A stretch of 64,000 nt of DNA from Scleropages formosus (GCF_900964775.1 NC_041829.1:17604715-17668714), one strand, 5' to 3'. Shown: positions 12,846 to 25,253, counted from the stretch's first letter. Notes: generated by a model not told the origin, from the letters alone. Program-made: numbers and translations.

Positions 12846-13200
12846 CCGCTTGCATTATACTGTATGAAGTCTTATACTATACGTGAGCCTTCAAATACAG
12901 AAAGAAAAGAGAATTAAAATGCTCACTTGTTTGGCACTTCAGTCTTGAAAACTCTTGGAAAATATTGCCATCATTTGTTCAATCACAGAATGAAAAGCCC
13001 ATGACTAATGATTTAACGGAGGCTCAATAAACTCATTAGGAAGGAGCGCAAGTTGCCCGGAAGGGTCTTTGAAAACATGGCAAACATTTATCTATTTTAT
13101 GCAACTGAAAGAAGCACGGCCCATCGCTGATGCCTTCAGCGCATGTTAAATGAGCCCTTCCGGAACAGGTCGCCATGCCAAGGTGCCACCATTGGAAATA

Positions 13201-13721
13201 CAGATGCTCCTCAAGTTACGATGGTTCGACTTTACGATGGTGAGCTGGCAATAGACATTCAGTAGAATCCATACCTCAAATTTTGAATTTAGATTTTTCC
13301 CAGACAAGCGGTATGCGGTGCAATACTCTCTCGTGATGCTGGGCAGCGGCAGCAATGCACATCTGCCAGCGTGTCACGGGTTGCTATACAGATACCCCCC
13401 TGTATCTACATTGTGTTTTGTGGATCCATAATGTCACAGAAATGTCCATCTGTGTCTCCTGCTACAGATGAGAAGAAGATGAAGGCGATTACTCTTGAGG
13501 AGGAACTCAAGATGCCTTCAAGCTGGGCAGTTAACAAGCCCGTAATGGCCATCACACATGAACTTGGACTTTTGCAATCGACCATCTCGACCATCTTAAA
13601 GGATCAGAAGCAATTATGTTCGGTAGGTCAGGTGTATTAAATGCATATTCGACTTACGATATTTTTCGACTTGCGATGGCTTTTGCGGAACGTAACCCCA
13701 TCGTAAGCCGAGGACCACCTG
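13201..13721 (+). mobile_element. Tigger/pogo-like relic, 521 bp
   Basis: TA dinucleotides flank both ends. The inverted termini are CAGATGCTCCTCAAGTTACG and, in reverse, CAGGTGGTCCTCGGCTTACG. Between them a plus-strand frame at 13431-13640 reads like a pogo transposase N-terminus (KAITLEEELK, then THELGLLQSTISTILKD), a helix-turn-helix signature. The catalytic domain is missing, so this is a short deletion derivative. Confidence 0.75.
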
Positions 13722-16700
13722 TATAGCCATGCATTTGAGCTGTGTTGCGCTACACCAAAGACCCTCAATATACAGATACCGCACACGCGTTCCCATAAAC
13801 GACGACTTGCGTGTTGAACTAAAAAATAATTTGTCCTTTTTACAGATGACACAAAATCAGTGCAGTTCCCGATTGTCAATTATTAACGTCTTTCCACCTA
13901 AAGCGAAAGCAGAATCAAAGCAAACAGGAAGCATCTTTAAAAAAATATAAACGCAAGACCCCAGTCTGCCGATTAACCAGGAATTTATCACAAAATCTAG
14001 CGAAGAGGAGGAGCCGAAGGTCCTGCGTTTTTCTTCTCTGCATATCCCTGAGGCGGCCGCCTTTGACCTCCGGAGTCGGAGCTTCCCCTTACTTCTCAAC
14101 ACAAGAAATAAATCATTACCCTGGTCAGTTTACACTACATCTAATCGCACAAAAGAAGAAAGCCGAACGGAGCTCCGTCGTATTTTTTTTCCCTGCCATA
14201 CAAACTATGAAAAGAAAAGGACGCCATGAAAAGCCATTGATGATATTTACTAAGCAGAACATTGATGCATCATCAGGATTGTTTTCCAAACATCGAGTTC
14301 CGTAAGGGTAACGGTAGCGATGCTCTGGATTGCACCTCGTGCTTCCGAGACTGAAAGTTTGGTTCACCCTATAAGGGACACGTTCTACGGATCTCCAGTG
14401 TAATTTCCACATTTTACCCTCCAGCAAAGCAAACTCAGATTGGTTGATTAACAAGGGCTGGTATAAACGTCCATTTGTCAACCGGTGGATTTTGGGACAC
14501 ACAGCTGACCGTGCAAGCAAGGAGCAGGGGGAACTTCGGAGACGTTGAAGATTAACCCGCCTCCAGCAGAGAAAAACCACTTCAAGCAAATACCACACAG
14601 CTGAACCGTGTTGAGTCAGAGGAAGGCACTGGTTGAACACCCACGGTCGGAGCGAGCACACGCTGCTCCTCGAGGGCTCCAGCGGTCCCGTTCACACAGC
14701 CACAGGTCAAGAGCGCTCTCTAATCCCCAATTTGACGCATCGAGGTACGACCAACCGGGCGAAGACCCAACCTAAGGTCTCTCCGTCCCTTCGGGATGCG
14801 CACAGCAAGGCCCGCCGCAAATTAACCCGCAAAGCAAGAAGGAAATGATTAAAAGGGAAACCGAGTGAGGAAATCTTCTGCTTGTGTGACTTTCTTGGCC
14901 TGCAGATGATCTAACGCCTACCTTCTTCAACGCTCTCCGACATGCAGTTTAGTGCAGCGGCGCAAATAAATCACAACCAGAAATAAGACTAAGCCGGAAC
15001 AAGGTGTACTTAGCAGCAGCAAGCAGAACATCAGCACCCTGACAGATAGCCCGTCTCCAAAGTGGCTCATTTAGAGCGAACAGGAACGAGAAATAGAAGC
15101 GCAAACGGCTCTGCAGCCCCTCGCAGATCCGCCTACTGCGTGGAGACACTGGGAGGCATGCGGATACGGCGGCTGCCAAGGAATTACGACAGTTTCTTAA
15201 AGCTGGGTTACTTTTCATAGCCTCCCTGCAGCGCTGCGAAAAAAACAAACCACAGGTCTGCAATAAATATCCACATAATATGGCCCTTGTATCGCCGACT
15301 CCTCGAAAACAAACGCAATGTTTTTGCCGTTGGCAGGAGGTTTCTGAAAGAGACGTTGGCTTTAAGTCCGCTCTGTGATGCGGGCCACATGGACACCACG
15401 TATCTCCAAAATGTCACCAAAGGATCGCTTTCATTAAACACAGACTCCGGTCCACCGATATTTATGATCCTATACAATGTATTCATTTCTGTTGATTACA
15501 TTAATATAGCATAATTAATACACACCTTTACTGATAAAGGTTATGAATTAAAACACCTTTAACATACTTTAGCATGTAATTCCACCAAAAAAAAAAAGAA
15601 TTTGCTGTCTCCAATGTACCACCACTGCTTAGAAAGGCAGGCAAAGTACATGAGGCGCTCAATAGTTCCCCCTACTGGTGGAGCCCTACAAGGGTTAAGA
15701 AGGTTTGTTCAAGGTGGTAACCTGGACATTCTCCCTTCCAACTTGGAGTAAATGAGAACAGACATCAAAATACTGATCTCTACCATAAAAGTAGTGGTAC
15801 TGGGGGGCGGGACTTTCCTAGTGGCAATCTTTACATTTTAAAACGAATGGCTTCCACGACGTGAGAAAAGGAGCATAACTGATCCCAATAAGCGGACAAG
15901 AACATTATTAAGGAAGGGAAGCTCAGAGCTGTTTTGATGCCAACCATGAGCAAAATATGAGTTTTTATGAAATGACTCATCCAAACATGAGTAAAACAGG
16001 ATTCCCAGCTTATAAGCGTTGTTGTTGTTGAATCACGGCAAACATCTCCATATGCAGGACACTTTTGGTGAGCGTCCAGTCATCGAGCAGGTCTGGACAC
16101 AATCACGATGTCCAGGACAACACTTGAGGAGCAGCAGAACGTACAGTTTTGTCCAAAGCGACCTTCGCTGGGTACATTTTACTCATTAACAGTTCACGCA
16201 AGAGGGTCCATATGTATACTGCAGAATTTGAGGTTACACACGGCAACATAACCCAACAATATCTCACCAGGAATTCAAACCCTCTCACTAGCAGGTTAGT
16301 CTTTAAACCATACAGCATTATCCTCACACACACACACTTTACTTGGAGCCAAACAAAATACTAGGTTAATACTTGTTTTTAAAGACTTGCATCAAGACAT
16401 GACTAGAAAACAGTAGAGGACAGGCCAAGAAACCACTGTTTTAAGTAAAAAGTACTTAATATATGTGATATATAATACATAAAAATAAGTTTCCTGACCT
16501 TTGACCCCAGCTTCAATACAGAAAACATTCCCAATTGACCTGAACACCACCACCAAAATTAAAGGAAGGAAAAGTCTATTCACATAGCAAACAATGCCTT
16601 TTTTTTGGATAATTTTCTACGGAAATCAAAAGAAACATTTCTCCACTAGATTCAATACTTATTCCACGGTTGTTACATGAGAAGTTCTGTAGACACCAGT

Positions 16701-17222
16701 AAAATGTTACTGAAATTCTAACTCTATTCTCATTATTCTAACTCGGAATCCAACTTGAATGTGAAAGAAGGTAAAATTATTAAAAGCGCTGCGAGTTAAG
16801 GTCACATTCTGATCTCAAGTGCGAGGAAAAAGTGTTGCTGAGATGAGGGATCTACTGGAAGAAGGGAAACCGCTTTGTTACTATAATAAACTTGGGGAAT
16901 AAAGAGTTTGTAAAATAATTACTGGAGAGAAGAACTTGGTGGTTCAATATGAAGTATTTTCACTGTGGGCCACAGCAGGAGAAGTAAGAAACACGTGTAG
17001 AAAAGCCACTTTTTCTTTTCTTTTCCTTTCTTTTCTTGTCCCCCCCCCGAACATTCATTCGCAGAGAGAGTAAAGTTAAATAAGTTGAAAAGCTCGCGTA
17101 TCGTATGTGTCGACGGCGCGCCAAACAAACTTCCCAAACTACTACTTCCCCACCAACCGTCCAACCAAGTAACTTCTTTTTGCCCCAAAACTTCTCCCAC
17201 CCCTGGCCCTGGCGCTAGTTAC

Positions 17223-17415
17223 CTAGAAGCATGAGCTCCAGTTTCTTTCTGTCCACCCGGAACCGCTCCTCCGTCCACTCCGGGTCGGACACGGCCGCCG
17301 TTCCGCCGCAGTCCTCCTCGGACGCGGGCAGCGGTGAATCGGCGCTGCGCTCGCTGTTCGAACCCGGGTCCGAGTGGGGCGCGTACCCGCCGAGCGCGTC
17401 GCGCTGCGCGGCCAT
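17223..17415 (-). CDS. bicc1: Bicaudal C homolog 1, coding exon 1 only
   Basis: BICC1 is an RNA-binding protein with KH domains and a C-terminal SAM domain. It regulates translation and stability of target mRNAs and is needed for left-right patterning and kidney tubule integrity. This exon encodes the N-terminus: from the ATG at 17415 it reads MAAQRDALGGYAPHSDPGSN, then SERSADSPLP and EWTEERFRVDRKKLE, which matches human BICC1 as I recall it. The exon ends with one base of the next codon before a GT donor at 17222-17221. The start has a strong context (GCCATGG). A further in-frame ATG at 17478 would add 21 residues that I do not recognise, so I prefer 17415. The KH domains lie outside the window at lower coordinates. 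There is an antisense open frame of 271 codons here that I regard as chance. Confidence 0.93.
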
Positions 17416-17790
17416 GGCGTGTGCACTGCAGAGCGCGGCTGGGACGAGCCCCCGGGTGCCTCGCGGTGCTGCGCTCACAAAGCGAAGGCGCTCATCTCAT
17501 CATCATCATCATCGTAGTCATCATCATCTTTTTCTTCTTCTTCTTGTCATGTGCGCCCGAGCGCGCGCACCGCAGCTCCGTCTCCTCTCACTGTTTCATT
17601 CAGTTCGTGTGCCGCGGCGGCGCGCGCTTCTCCCCGCCCTCGAACCCTCCTCCACTCCGTGTGCAGTTCGGAGTTGGCGCAAGGACCCCACACCCTTTCC
17701 CTCATCATGTGCCCGACCTCGACTCCAGCCCCTCCCCCCGAGATCCGACTCGAGCCCACCAGCCCAGCCCTGTACGGATCCTGAGCAGTA
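17416..17790 (-). promoter_or_regulatory. bicc1: bicc1 5' UTR and CpG-rich promoter
   Basis: The sequence upstream of the bicc1 start is dense in CpG and GC-rich, typical of a vertebrate CpG-island promoter. It includes a (CAT)n run at 17497-17530. I do not see a TATA box, and the transcription start cannot be fixed from the sequence. Confidence 0.6.
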
Positions 17791-17935
17791 CACTTGGGGT
17801 TCCGGCCCGGGGCTCAAACACACACAGTACTGGTTTTGGTGTCACGGTCGCAATGCTCTTTTCATGCGTGTAAATCCGCGCCACACGTGTCTTTCAGTTT
17901 TACTCTGCAGCCCTTTGCCATTGGGCTCTTCATAC

Positions 17936-18045
17936 AGCAGGTGGTGCACTAGTTCACTGTGTGGACTTGTGACCCAAAGGTTGTTGGGTCAAACCCTGCT
18001 TCTCACTCCTGCTGCAGTGTCCTTGATCAAAAGGTACTTAACCTG
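17936..18045 (+). mobile_element. SINE family A, partial
   Basis: Head and middle only: GACCCAAAGGTTGTTGGGTC, then TCCTGCTGCAGTGTCCTTGA and AGGTACTTAACCTGAAT. The copy ends before the tail. Confidence 0.7.
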
Positions 18046-18102
18046 AATCGGGGGCACCTGGTAGCCTACTGTTAGATGATCAAGGTATTCACCCTCTATC
18101 AG

Positions 18103-18320
18103 GGATCGCTAGTAGCATTGTGGTTACAGATGTTGCTTTTCCACGAAAAAGTCACAGGTTCAAGACTCATTTCCAGCCATGGCTCCCTTGAGCAACATAC
18201 TTACCCAGAATTCTTCTAGTAAAAATCATCTGGCTGTATAAATGGGTAAATAACTGTTACCTTACCAGAGTAAGTTGCTTTGGAGAAATACAGTCAAGGC
18301 TCCACATTAACTCATTGTGT
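18103..18320 (+). mobile_element. SINE family A, diverged
   Basis: It shows the B-box-like GGTTCAAGACTC, the phrase CCCTTGAGCAACATACTTAC, and TGGCTGTATAAATGGGTAAA with a TTGCTTTGGAGAAA tail. Confidence 0.75.
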
Positions 18321-18496
18321 CAAGTTGCTAGCAGCTTCAAAAGTGAGCAGAACATCTGCCTCAAATTCACATTTGAAACCTAGAGGTTCACACACTTCCA
18401 CCTGGAGGACAAATGTTTAACTGATTTGATTCAATACTGATAGGAAGTATAATAATTGGTGTGTTACAGTTGAAAACCAGATCATGTTTTACTACA

Positions 18497-18760
18497 TGTA
18501 CCTGACACTTTTCTCCAAAGCAACTTATAGTGTTAAGTTACTTAGTGTTATTTACCCATTTATACAGGTGGGTAACCTTTACTGAAGCAATTTAGGGTAA
18601 ATACAAGGTGAATGTAATAATAATATGTAACATGTGTGTAATGTAATAATATATAACAATATGTAAATGTAAATATCTTACTCAGGGGTATTACAGTCAG
18701 AGATGAGATTCAAACCTACAACCTTTGGGTTCAGGGGCAGCATCCCCTAAGCCACCGACC
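18497..18760 (-). mobile_element. SINE family A, minus strand, interrupted by AT-rich expansion
   Basis: On the minus strand the head lies at about 18700-18760 and the tail at about 18497-18540. An AT-rich repeat (AATAATATGTAA-type units) at about 18605-18670 splits the body. Confidence 0.7.
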
Positions 18761-19053
18761 CCCCCCACAGAAATTTGTGAGTAATTCAGAAATCCAGGAA
18801 AACTCCAAAGGGTTCACAAATATTTTGTTGCAACTGAAGCTACAATATATGACTTTATACAAAATACATTGAATCTTCAGTGTGTTGTTATGAACTTGGT
18901 TGGAACTAAAGGAAGTAATAGAAAAGTGTAACAGCGGAGCAAAACAATGCAAAGATGAGAAAATACAAAGGTGTAATAACAGTGGGACAATACAACCATT
19001 AAAAAGAAATTACAGTTAATCTTATTTTGAGCCCTTTTTCACAGAGTATTCTA

Positions 19054-19055
<2 letters not shown>

Positions 19056-19089
<34 letters not shown>

Positions 19090-19290
19090 TTTCAGAACCG
19101 CTTGTCCCATACGGGGTCACGGGGAACCGGAGCCTACCCGGCAACACAGGGCGTAAGGCCGGAGGGGGAAGGGGACACACCCAGGACGGGACGCCAGTCC
19201 GTCGCAAGGCACCCTAAGCGGGACTCGAACCCCAGACCCACCGGACAGCAGGACCGTGGTCCAACCCACTGCGCCACCGCACCCCCCCAT
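19056..19290 (-). mobile_element. SINE family B, full length with (AC)n
   Basis: On the minus strand it begins GGGGGGTGCGGTGGCGCAGT with a tRNA-like head and B-box-like GGGTTCGAGTCC. It continues with GACGGACTGGCGTCCCGTCC and ends GGGACAAGCGGTTCTGAAA. A dinucleotide run of about 17 units at 19056-19088 forms its 3' end. Confidence 0.9.
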
Positions 19291-19631
19291 TCTACCATCT
19301 CTGTGAATACATTTATTTTGTAGAGATACAGTGACGTGAAGAAACAAAGCAAACACAAGATGTGGTGAACAGCATGGAAGCGAAAACAGAATGGAAAAAA
19401 ATTAATTGGATGATCAGACGTTCATTGTCTTCATCTGGAACTACGGTCATTGTAATGCTACACTGTTAAAAGAGTCTTGAACTCATATCTGGTGGTAACT
19501 GAGCTGCAAACTCACTATTTGGTCTTTGGAAATATGTCATTGAAATCTGTAAAATAAATATTGAAGACTGTGCTCCAATACAGTAAACTATATGGAAAGA
19601 AAGAGCAGAGGTAAGCAAGGTAACCAGGTTG

Positions 19632-19790
19632 GGCAGTTGGAGGCACAGCGGTTAGCATTGCAGCCTTGTACCTGAAGGGGCTGGGTTTGAATCCCAGCAC
19701 TTGCTGAAGTACCCTTGCTCAAAGAATGTCTCCTCCATTGATACACTAAAAACTACCCAGGTGTAGAAAAAGGTAAATAACTGTAGTACA
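19632..19790 (+). mobile_element. SINE family A, diverged
   Basis: Its head has GGTTTGAATCCCAGCACTTG and the body TGAAGTACCCTTGCTCAAAG. The tail is unclear. Confidence 0.7.
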
Positions 19791-19994
19791 AGCCTAAAAT
19801 TCTACATTTATTTAAAAAGGAAAGTTATCACGTGAATAATTACTTGTTTACGGGACACCTCTGTCCTTGGTGACTTACAGTGTACTTGTTCATTGATACT
19901 GGAAGGAGATGAGGAGGAAGGGAGGCTGGCCGGAGCTCCAAGATGACAAGAAGCAGCAACCTAATGGTTTATTATTTTTTTTGAATAGGTCTAT

Positions 19995-20195
19995 GTACAT
20001 TTAGCTGACACTTTTCTCCAAAGAGACTTATAATGTTAAGCTACTTACAATTATTTACCCATTTATGGAGTTGGGTAATTTTACTGGAGCAATTTAGGGT
20101 AAGTACTTGCTTAATGGTATTACAGCTAGAGGTGGGGATCAAACTTTTGGATTCAAAGGCAGCAGCTAAAAACCACAACGCTACCAGCTCTCTAC
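19995..20195 (-). mobile_element. SINE family A, minus strand
   Basis: From the tail end it reads TTAGCTGACACTTTTCTCCA, then the complement of the central body and a head ending in CTACCAGCTC. Confidence 0.85.
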
Positions 20196-21034
20196 CAGAA
20201 GCAGAAGATGAGCATCACGGAGCTTCAGACAGTTCATGTTTAATATTTTAATGATGATCGATGGCACCTTCAGCATCGGTCAAGGTAACAACGTTCTTCC
20301 AGTAACCACGGTTGTCAGAGACTCGCCGTTGATGTGAGATTTGGTAGAATAACAAAGGCAGAAATAAATAAAAACTGCACATGGGTTCAAATCACTATCT
20401 TTGCTATTGTCACATTTCAGGCATATGAATTATGATTGTCCTATTACGTCTTATAGAGACCTTCAGGCCTCTTATATGATGTCTAGTCTGTGTGTAGTAT
20501 CTGTACCTGTGCAGTGATACTTCTCCTCAGTGGGTGAAGATGCTCATTCCAGCAGAGAACATTTCATAATGCAGAATTTGGCTTTATAGGTTTTAGGGTT
20601 TTATAGGTTTTAATGGTTTTAGAACATCACTGCTTGTTGTAAGAGCGGTTACATCATGGTTATGTCATTTTGATATCCCTCTATCCTTTAAATTGCATCC
20701 TATCCTTTTAATTGCATATTTAAATAGCTTTTCAGCTGTAGAAATAAACTCTTATTTCTAGTGATACTCAGTTAAGAGATTTTTTTTTCCCCATAACGTT
20801 CTGTTTAATGTCACTTGCTTTTCACGTCAACAAAGTTGAGTCCCAGCACAGAAAGCAGGGTAAATAGTGCCATCACGAGGTTTATTAAAATAATAATTTC
20901 CAGTGTATGAAATTTAAGAAAATATATATAAATAAACCGTCTGAAATGCTTGTTATAGAAATAGTGTAGCCTTGGGACGCCAACGTCCCCTTTCAGGTTT
21001 TCAATTTATTTTACAATACGAAGAAGACCTACAA

Positions 21035-21175
21035 ATTGGAAGGGCAGCAATGCGGTTAAAACAACCTACTTGTATCCAGAAGGTTAGCGGTTCGAGTCCC
21101 CCTTATTACCAACGATTAAGGTATTTACTCTTAGTGACTGTGCTGAACAATAGCTATATAAATGTGTCGGAAATT
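21035..21175 (+). mobile_element. SINE family A, strongly degraded
   Basis: A B-box-like GGTTCGAGTCCC and a body trace (TATATAAATGTG) are the only recognisable parts. Confidence 0.5.
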
Positions 21176-21379
21176 ACCGGTGGAGGGATGAAGAATACAC
21201 TTTAATAATAATATAAATCCTCGTGCAGGCGTCATATGGCGGCTGTAGACAGTTGCGCAAACGTGCTGCCCCCATGAGGTCACCCGTGGAAGTGCACCTG
21301 AACACTGGCGAGCGGCAACGCGCAGGACTACACGTTCACTCCCGTTGCAACATGCGAGCACAATAACGTGCGTATAATA

Positions 21380-21760
21380 CGTAACGGTGCGCGGTGCGTT
21401 GTGTACGCGCAGGGCGCGCGAACGATGCGTCTCCGAGCTCGTGCTTTCAGGCTGCCGCCCAGAGCCGTCGCGTCCCGGAGACGCAGCTCGCGTAGCCCGC
21501 GCGTTGCACACAAAATGGAGGCTCGACCCGGCTCTGCGGCGACGTCTTCGGCGGTTCGCGCTGCATAAACGCGCCCCTAAGAGCCTGCGCGCGCGCGATA
21601 TTAACGGAGCTGTGGCGCTTTGCGACGTCTGAACTGTTTCCCTCGCCGTGGCGAGCGGCAGTGCGCGTCGGGAGCGCTGACGTTCCGCGCCTCTCTTTTT
21701 GTTCTGTCTCCATCTCGCGCAGCCTTTTTTTTTTTTTTTTTTTTTTCCGTTTTTGGCGGG
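21380..21760 (+). promoter_or_regulatory. polr3d: polr3d CpG-rich promoter and 5' UTR with T22 run
   Basis: This block is very CpG-rich and precedes the polr3d start. A run of 22 T lies at 21725-21746, only 14 bases before the ATG. If transcription starts upstream, the mRNA leader would carry a U22 tract. No TATA box was seen. Confidence 0.6.
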
Positions 21761-24543
21761 ATGTCGGAGCCGCGCGACGCGGACGCCGCCGCCGCCGCCG
21801 CCGCCGGCCCGTCGTGCCCACGACCCGGCTTCCCCCTGGGCAGAAGCCTGCCGGGCAGGGCGGCGCTGAGCCCCACACCCCCGCCGGGAAGGCTGAGCTC
21901 GCTGCGCTCCAGAGACCTCACGCTGGGCGGCTTTAAGAAGGTCCGTGTGGCGGCTCCTCACTTCACCTCAGGCTCACCTCGCCGCGTGAAGCCGGGGGCG
22001 CGCGAGCCTCCGCTGCACACAGTTATTAGAGTGTGAAACACTGAACTTATTGGGGGGGGGGGGTTGTGCGGACGCGACCCGTAAGGCTCGACTCGAGGTT
22101 AAGGGTTCGAATCCCCTGGGTTCCTGCTCTAGTGCCACCCAGTTCCCCCCCCCCCCCAGCTGATACAGTAGCAATATCATACCCACCTCTGTAAAGGGGT
22201 AACTCGTTACAAAGTTGGTCATGTGACAGTTCAAGTGCAGGATACAGTAAAGGCTGCTGGTAGTAATAGGGGTTTGAGCTGCTGCCTTAGGCTTAGTCCC
22301 AAAGGTCACAGGTTCGAGTCACCTCCAGCTGTAGGACCCTTGAGCAAGGTACTTACCCTGAATTGCTCTAGTAAAATTACCCAGCTGTGTAGATATCTCA
22401 GCGTTATAAGTCAGTTCGGAGAAAAACATCAGAGAAATTGAACGGTGGGAAAAGTAAATAACTCGATATCGGGGCTCTGCTCTTTGTATCGAGATCATTG
22501 CTAGTAATCCGCTCACCTTCGCTATCTCTTTCCTTCCTTCTTAGAAAACCTTTGTCCCCAATGTGCATTCTGTTCGGAAAACAAAAGATGAGTAAGTGTC
22601 AGTCTCTGCATTTACATTTACCATACGTACAAGGCGTTACTCCAACTTACCTGTTCCAGTGCTGCTTTTGCCCACTTTCTAAAAACGAGTAGTGTGTTCA
22701 CTCATATATTAATATTTCTGATGAAGACGCTACGTGCTGAACGGAGGAGACACGACGTGCTCATGATTTACATGGAAAGCTGTAGTAATTTACTGTTGCA
22801 AATTTAATTTAAGGGCAAAAGAAGAAGCTCACACCGCTCCGAAGAAGGAGAAACGAGAGCGGGAGGAGAGGTCCAGGGAAGGCCGAGGCAGGAGAAGGGA
22901 GCGGCCGCAGACTATCCAGTCACACTCTATTTTTGAACAGGGTCCTGCCGACACTATTAGGAAAACAGGTAAACTGGGCATCGCCGACACCGACTGGCAC
23001 ACCTGGGTGCAGCGGACTGAAATCGTGCTCTTAAGAGGCTGAAAGTGTTTCGTTTTTATTTATCCCAGGCAGCTGGGGGAGGACAGAACAGAGCGAGTGT
23101 GGACCCTCGCCGGTGTTAAAGTCCATCAAAAAGGAGAAGCTCGTTTCGGAGGACGACGAGGATGAGATTTTACAGAAGCTCCAGCGGGACGATGTAAACT
23201 GTAGTCATGTTAACATGTAAAAAAAAAAAAAAAAAAAAGGCACAAAGTCGCTTCCCATTTGACAGATCTGCCCTGTCCTCTTCCAAATCAGCTCTGGTGT
23301 CTTGTATATCCGAACTAATTGACACTTATAGACAGACCTCACTTTACACACACATGCACACGCACTGTCCCGAAACCACTTATCCTAAGCAGGGCACAGC
23401 AAGCCGGAGCCTAACCCAGCAACACGGGTGGGGGGTGTACACCCAGGACGCGACGCCAGTCCGTCGCACAGCACCCCAAGCAGGACTCGAGCCAGAGAGC
23501 TGGACCCGGACAAACCCGTTGCGCCCCCCTTACAGTGTTTATTATTATATTGTATTGTTCTTTTTTTTTATTTCCCAGTTTTTGGACGACCCAGGTTTGA
23601 AAAATGATGCAAGAAACAGACCCATTCAACTGCCTCTGCATAAGTCAAGTGATTTTTTCATTACTAATGAGCCAACAAGTCAAGGTAAGTGTTTTGCATA
23701 AGAAAAGAAGCCCAAGTATAGTTAAAAAAAAATTTTTAACATTGTACAGGTGTGTGTTAATAGTCTAAGCATGTTCTTTATTTAACATGTACATTTAAAT
23801 TTATTCATTCAGCAGACGCTTTTCTCCAAAGCGACATGTATCTCATACAACCTGTAATAGGATTATAACCCACTCGTTTACACTGCAGCACTTAAGTGGT
23901 TTCTTCTCAATTGGTACAACATTGTTATTACTCTGATCACTTCGACGGCAGGTACAGATACACAGATTGTGGCTCAAAGTGGTTTCCTGAATATTTACAG
24001 TTAAAGAAGAAGCGGCTATCGACCGTACAGGTTACAGAGTACCGAGCACAAAGCCCCAGAGGTACCCTGTGGTCACAAACGGGGCCTTGACCCCTCGGGA
24101 ACCTGGCGTTGCAGAACTTTTCCAGCAGCTCAGCATATCAGAGGAGGAAACTCTGCTGTTTATTCAGCTTCCAGACAGTGTGCCGGGTCAGCCGGCATCA
24201 CACGACGACAAGCTCAATAAAAGGGACTGCAAGTCTGAAGACAAACATGTACCTCAATTCAAAGCACAGGTCAGTTTTTTTTTTATTTTTACATGCATTC
24301 AAGGCTTATGAATTATTTTCTCTAGATGCTTTTGTAATTACCACCATTAAATGTGATAATCACAGATGGTAAGTCTAAAAAAATGTGGTATTTAAAAATA
24401 CTTTTCCCAAAAACAACCAGTATTCTCACATTCTCAGTATTTTAACTTGTAACAACTTTAAACTGTACGTTTGTTTTCCTGTTTTGAAATCCCTTGGTTT
24501 AGGGAGGTAAATGAAAAAGAATAAGTGGACAGTTCATGTCTTT

Positions 24544-24574
<31 letters not shown>

Positions 24575-25072
24575 CCTCTCTCAAATGACATTTTTTAGGA
24601 ACCTGTAGGAAAAGAAACAGCACCTGTGCTGTCAGACTTTTCTGAGGGATTGATAGGAAAAGTCCAGATTAGAAAATCTGGGAAAGTTCAGCTGGTCTTG
24701 GGGGAAGTCATCATGGATGTTTCAGAAGGAGCAGCATTCTCTTTTCTGCAGGTACGAGTCCATTGTTTCCCCAGTTGCTGCGGTCTTCATGTCATGTTAC
24801 CTTTGTAGACTAGAATGTACACATGCCATATCACTTTATTTTTAGGAGCCAGCACCTACAGCATACAATGTGTACTCTAAACAGTTCTAAAATTAAGTGA
24901 GTTTTTTTTTTTGCTTTCTCAGCAACTCGTGTCCGTCCGGTTGTCCGAAGGCTTCACGGGCGACATGTGCGTCCTGGGAAACGTCAAGCACAAGCTGGTC
25001 TGCTCTCCGGACTTTGAGTCTCTTCTGCAAGAGGTTGAGCGATCATCCAGTGCTCGCTCAGAGAACTCCTAG
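21761..25072 (+). CDS. polr3d: DNA-directed RNA polymerase III subunit RPC4
   Basis: RPC4 (yeast C53) pairs with RPC5 on RNA polymerase III and aids initiation, termination and reinitiation at tRNA, 5S and U6-type genes. Eight coding exons join in frame: 21761-21940, 22545-22591, 22814-22968, 23069-23193, 23579-23684, 24001-24269, 24599-24751 and 24923-25072, giving 394 codons before TAG. All introns have GT-AG ends. Recognisable pieces are the N-terminal GRLSSLRSRDLTLGG with KTFVPNVHSV, the charged IQSHSIFEQGPAD region, FLDDPGLKND, EEETLLFIQLPDSVPGQP, and the C-terminal RPC4 domain from about residue 295 (GKVQIRKSGKVQLVLG to NVKHKLVCSPDFESLL). The length is close to human (398 aa as I recall). 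The middle is rich in K/R/E and an Ala run (8 residues) follows the start. Human POLR3D lies on 8p, not beside TFAM. Confidence 0.93.
22250..22445 (+). mobile_element. SINE family A in polr3d intron 1
   Basis: Complete head, body (GGTACTTACCCTGAATTGCT) and a diverged tail ending near 22445. A second, partial head-like piece lies at about 22080-22115. Confidence 0.8.
23207..23238. repeat. poly(A) run after polr3d exon 4
   Basis: About 20 A residues just downstream of the exon 4 donor. It may be the tail of an old retroposon, but no body is recognisable. Confidence 0.6.
23345..23535 (-). mobile_element. SINE family B in polr3d intron 4
   Basis: Minus-strand copy with the GACGGACTGGCGTCGCGTCC phrase and a short, impure CA-rich 3' end at 23345-23360. 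More diverged than the 19 kb copy. Confidence 0.85.
23795..23870 (-). mobile_element. L2-type LINE/SINE tail fragment in polr3d intron 5
   Basis: The stretch TCAGCAGACGCTTTTCTCCA followed by AAGCGACATG is the reverse complement of the shared L2-type 3' tail. No SINE head is attached. Confidence 0.7.
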
Positions 25073-25253
25073 TGCCGCATTGACCGCCACTAGAAACTAA
25101 AGCTTTGTTGTGTTCTTGCATAAATGTGTATATTGGACTGTACAACCTACTGCTGATTCATGTTCCCCCCACAGTGCGTTCACAAGAACTTGTCAGTACT
25201 TGTATAGAACAATGCGAAAATATTTGCATTGACAACTTGACCTTTTTATAGAA

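Larger units (their letters stand above)
1..17222 (-). other. bicc1: bicc1 intron 1 (5' part of gene; no exon recognised)
   Basis: Because bicc1 coding exon 1 lies at 17223-17415 on the minus strand, everything at lower coordinates should be its first intron. I looked for the next exon, which should encode the start of the first KH domain, and saw no match on the minus strand. The stretch holds simple repeats, SINEs, Tigger-like and Tc1-like DNA transposon relics and one GC-rich patch. Between these, for example 2.7-4.2 kb, 7.9-9.1 kb and 13.8-17.1 kb, I see only unique AT-rich sequence with poly(A)/poly(T) runs. A long BICC1 first intron is also known in human. Confidence 0.6.
18780..21380. 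other. bicc1-polr3d spacer
   Basis: Apart from the SINE copies listed separately, I see no gene here. The remaining sequence is AT-rich and unique. The two flanking genes are transcribed away from each other. Confidence 0.6.

Noticed and set aside
14125-14661. 178-codon minus-strand open frame
   Set aside because: No recognisable domain, no splice context, no family resemblance; treated as chance, although I cannot exclude an unknown transcript.
17231-18046. 271-codon plus-strand open frame over the bicc1 promoter
   Set aside because: It is antisense to bicc1 exon 1, lies in CpG-island sequence, is low complexity (His and Leu runs) and ends in a SINE.
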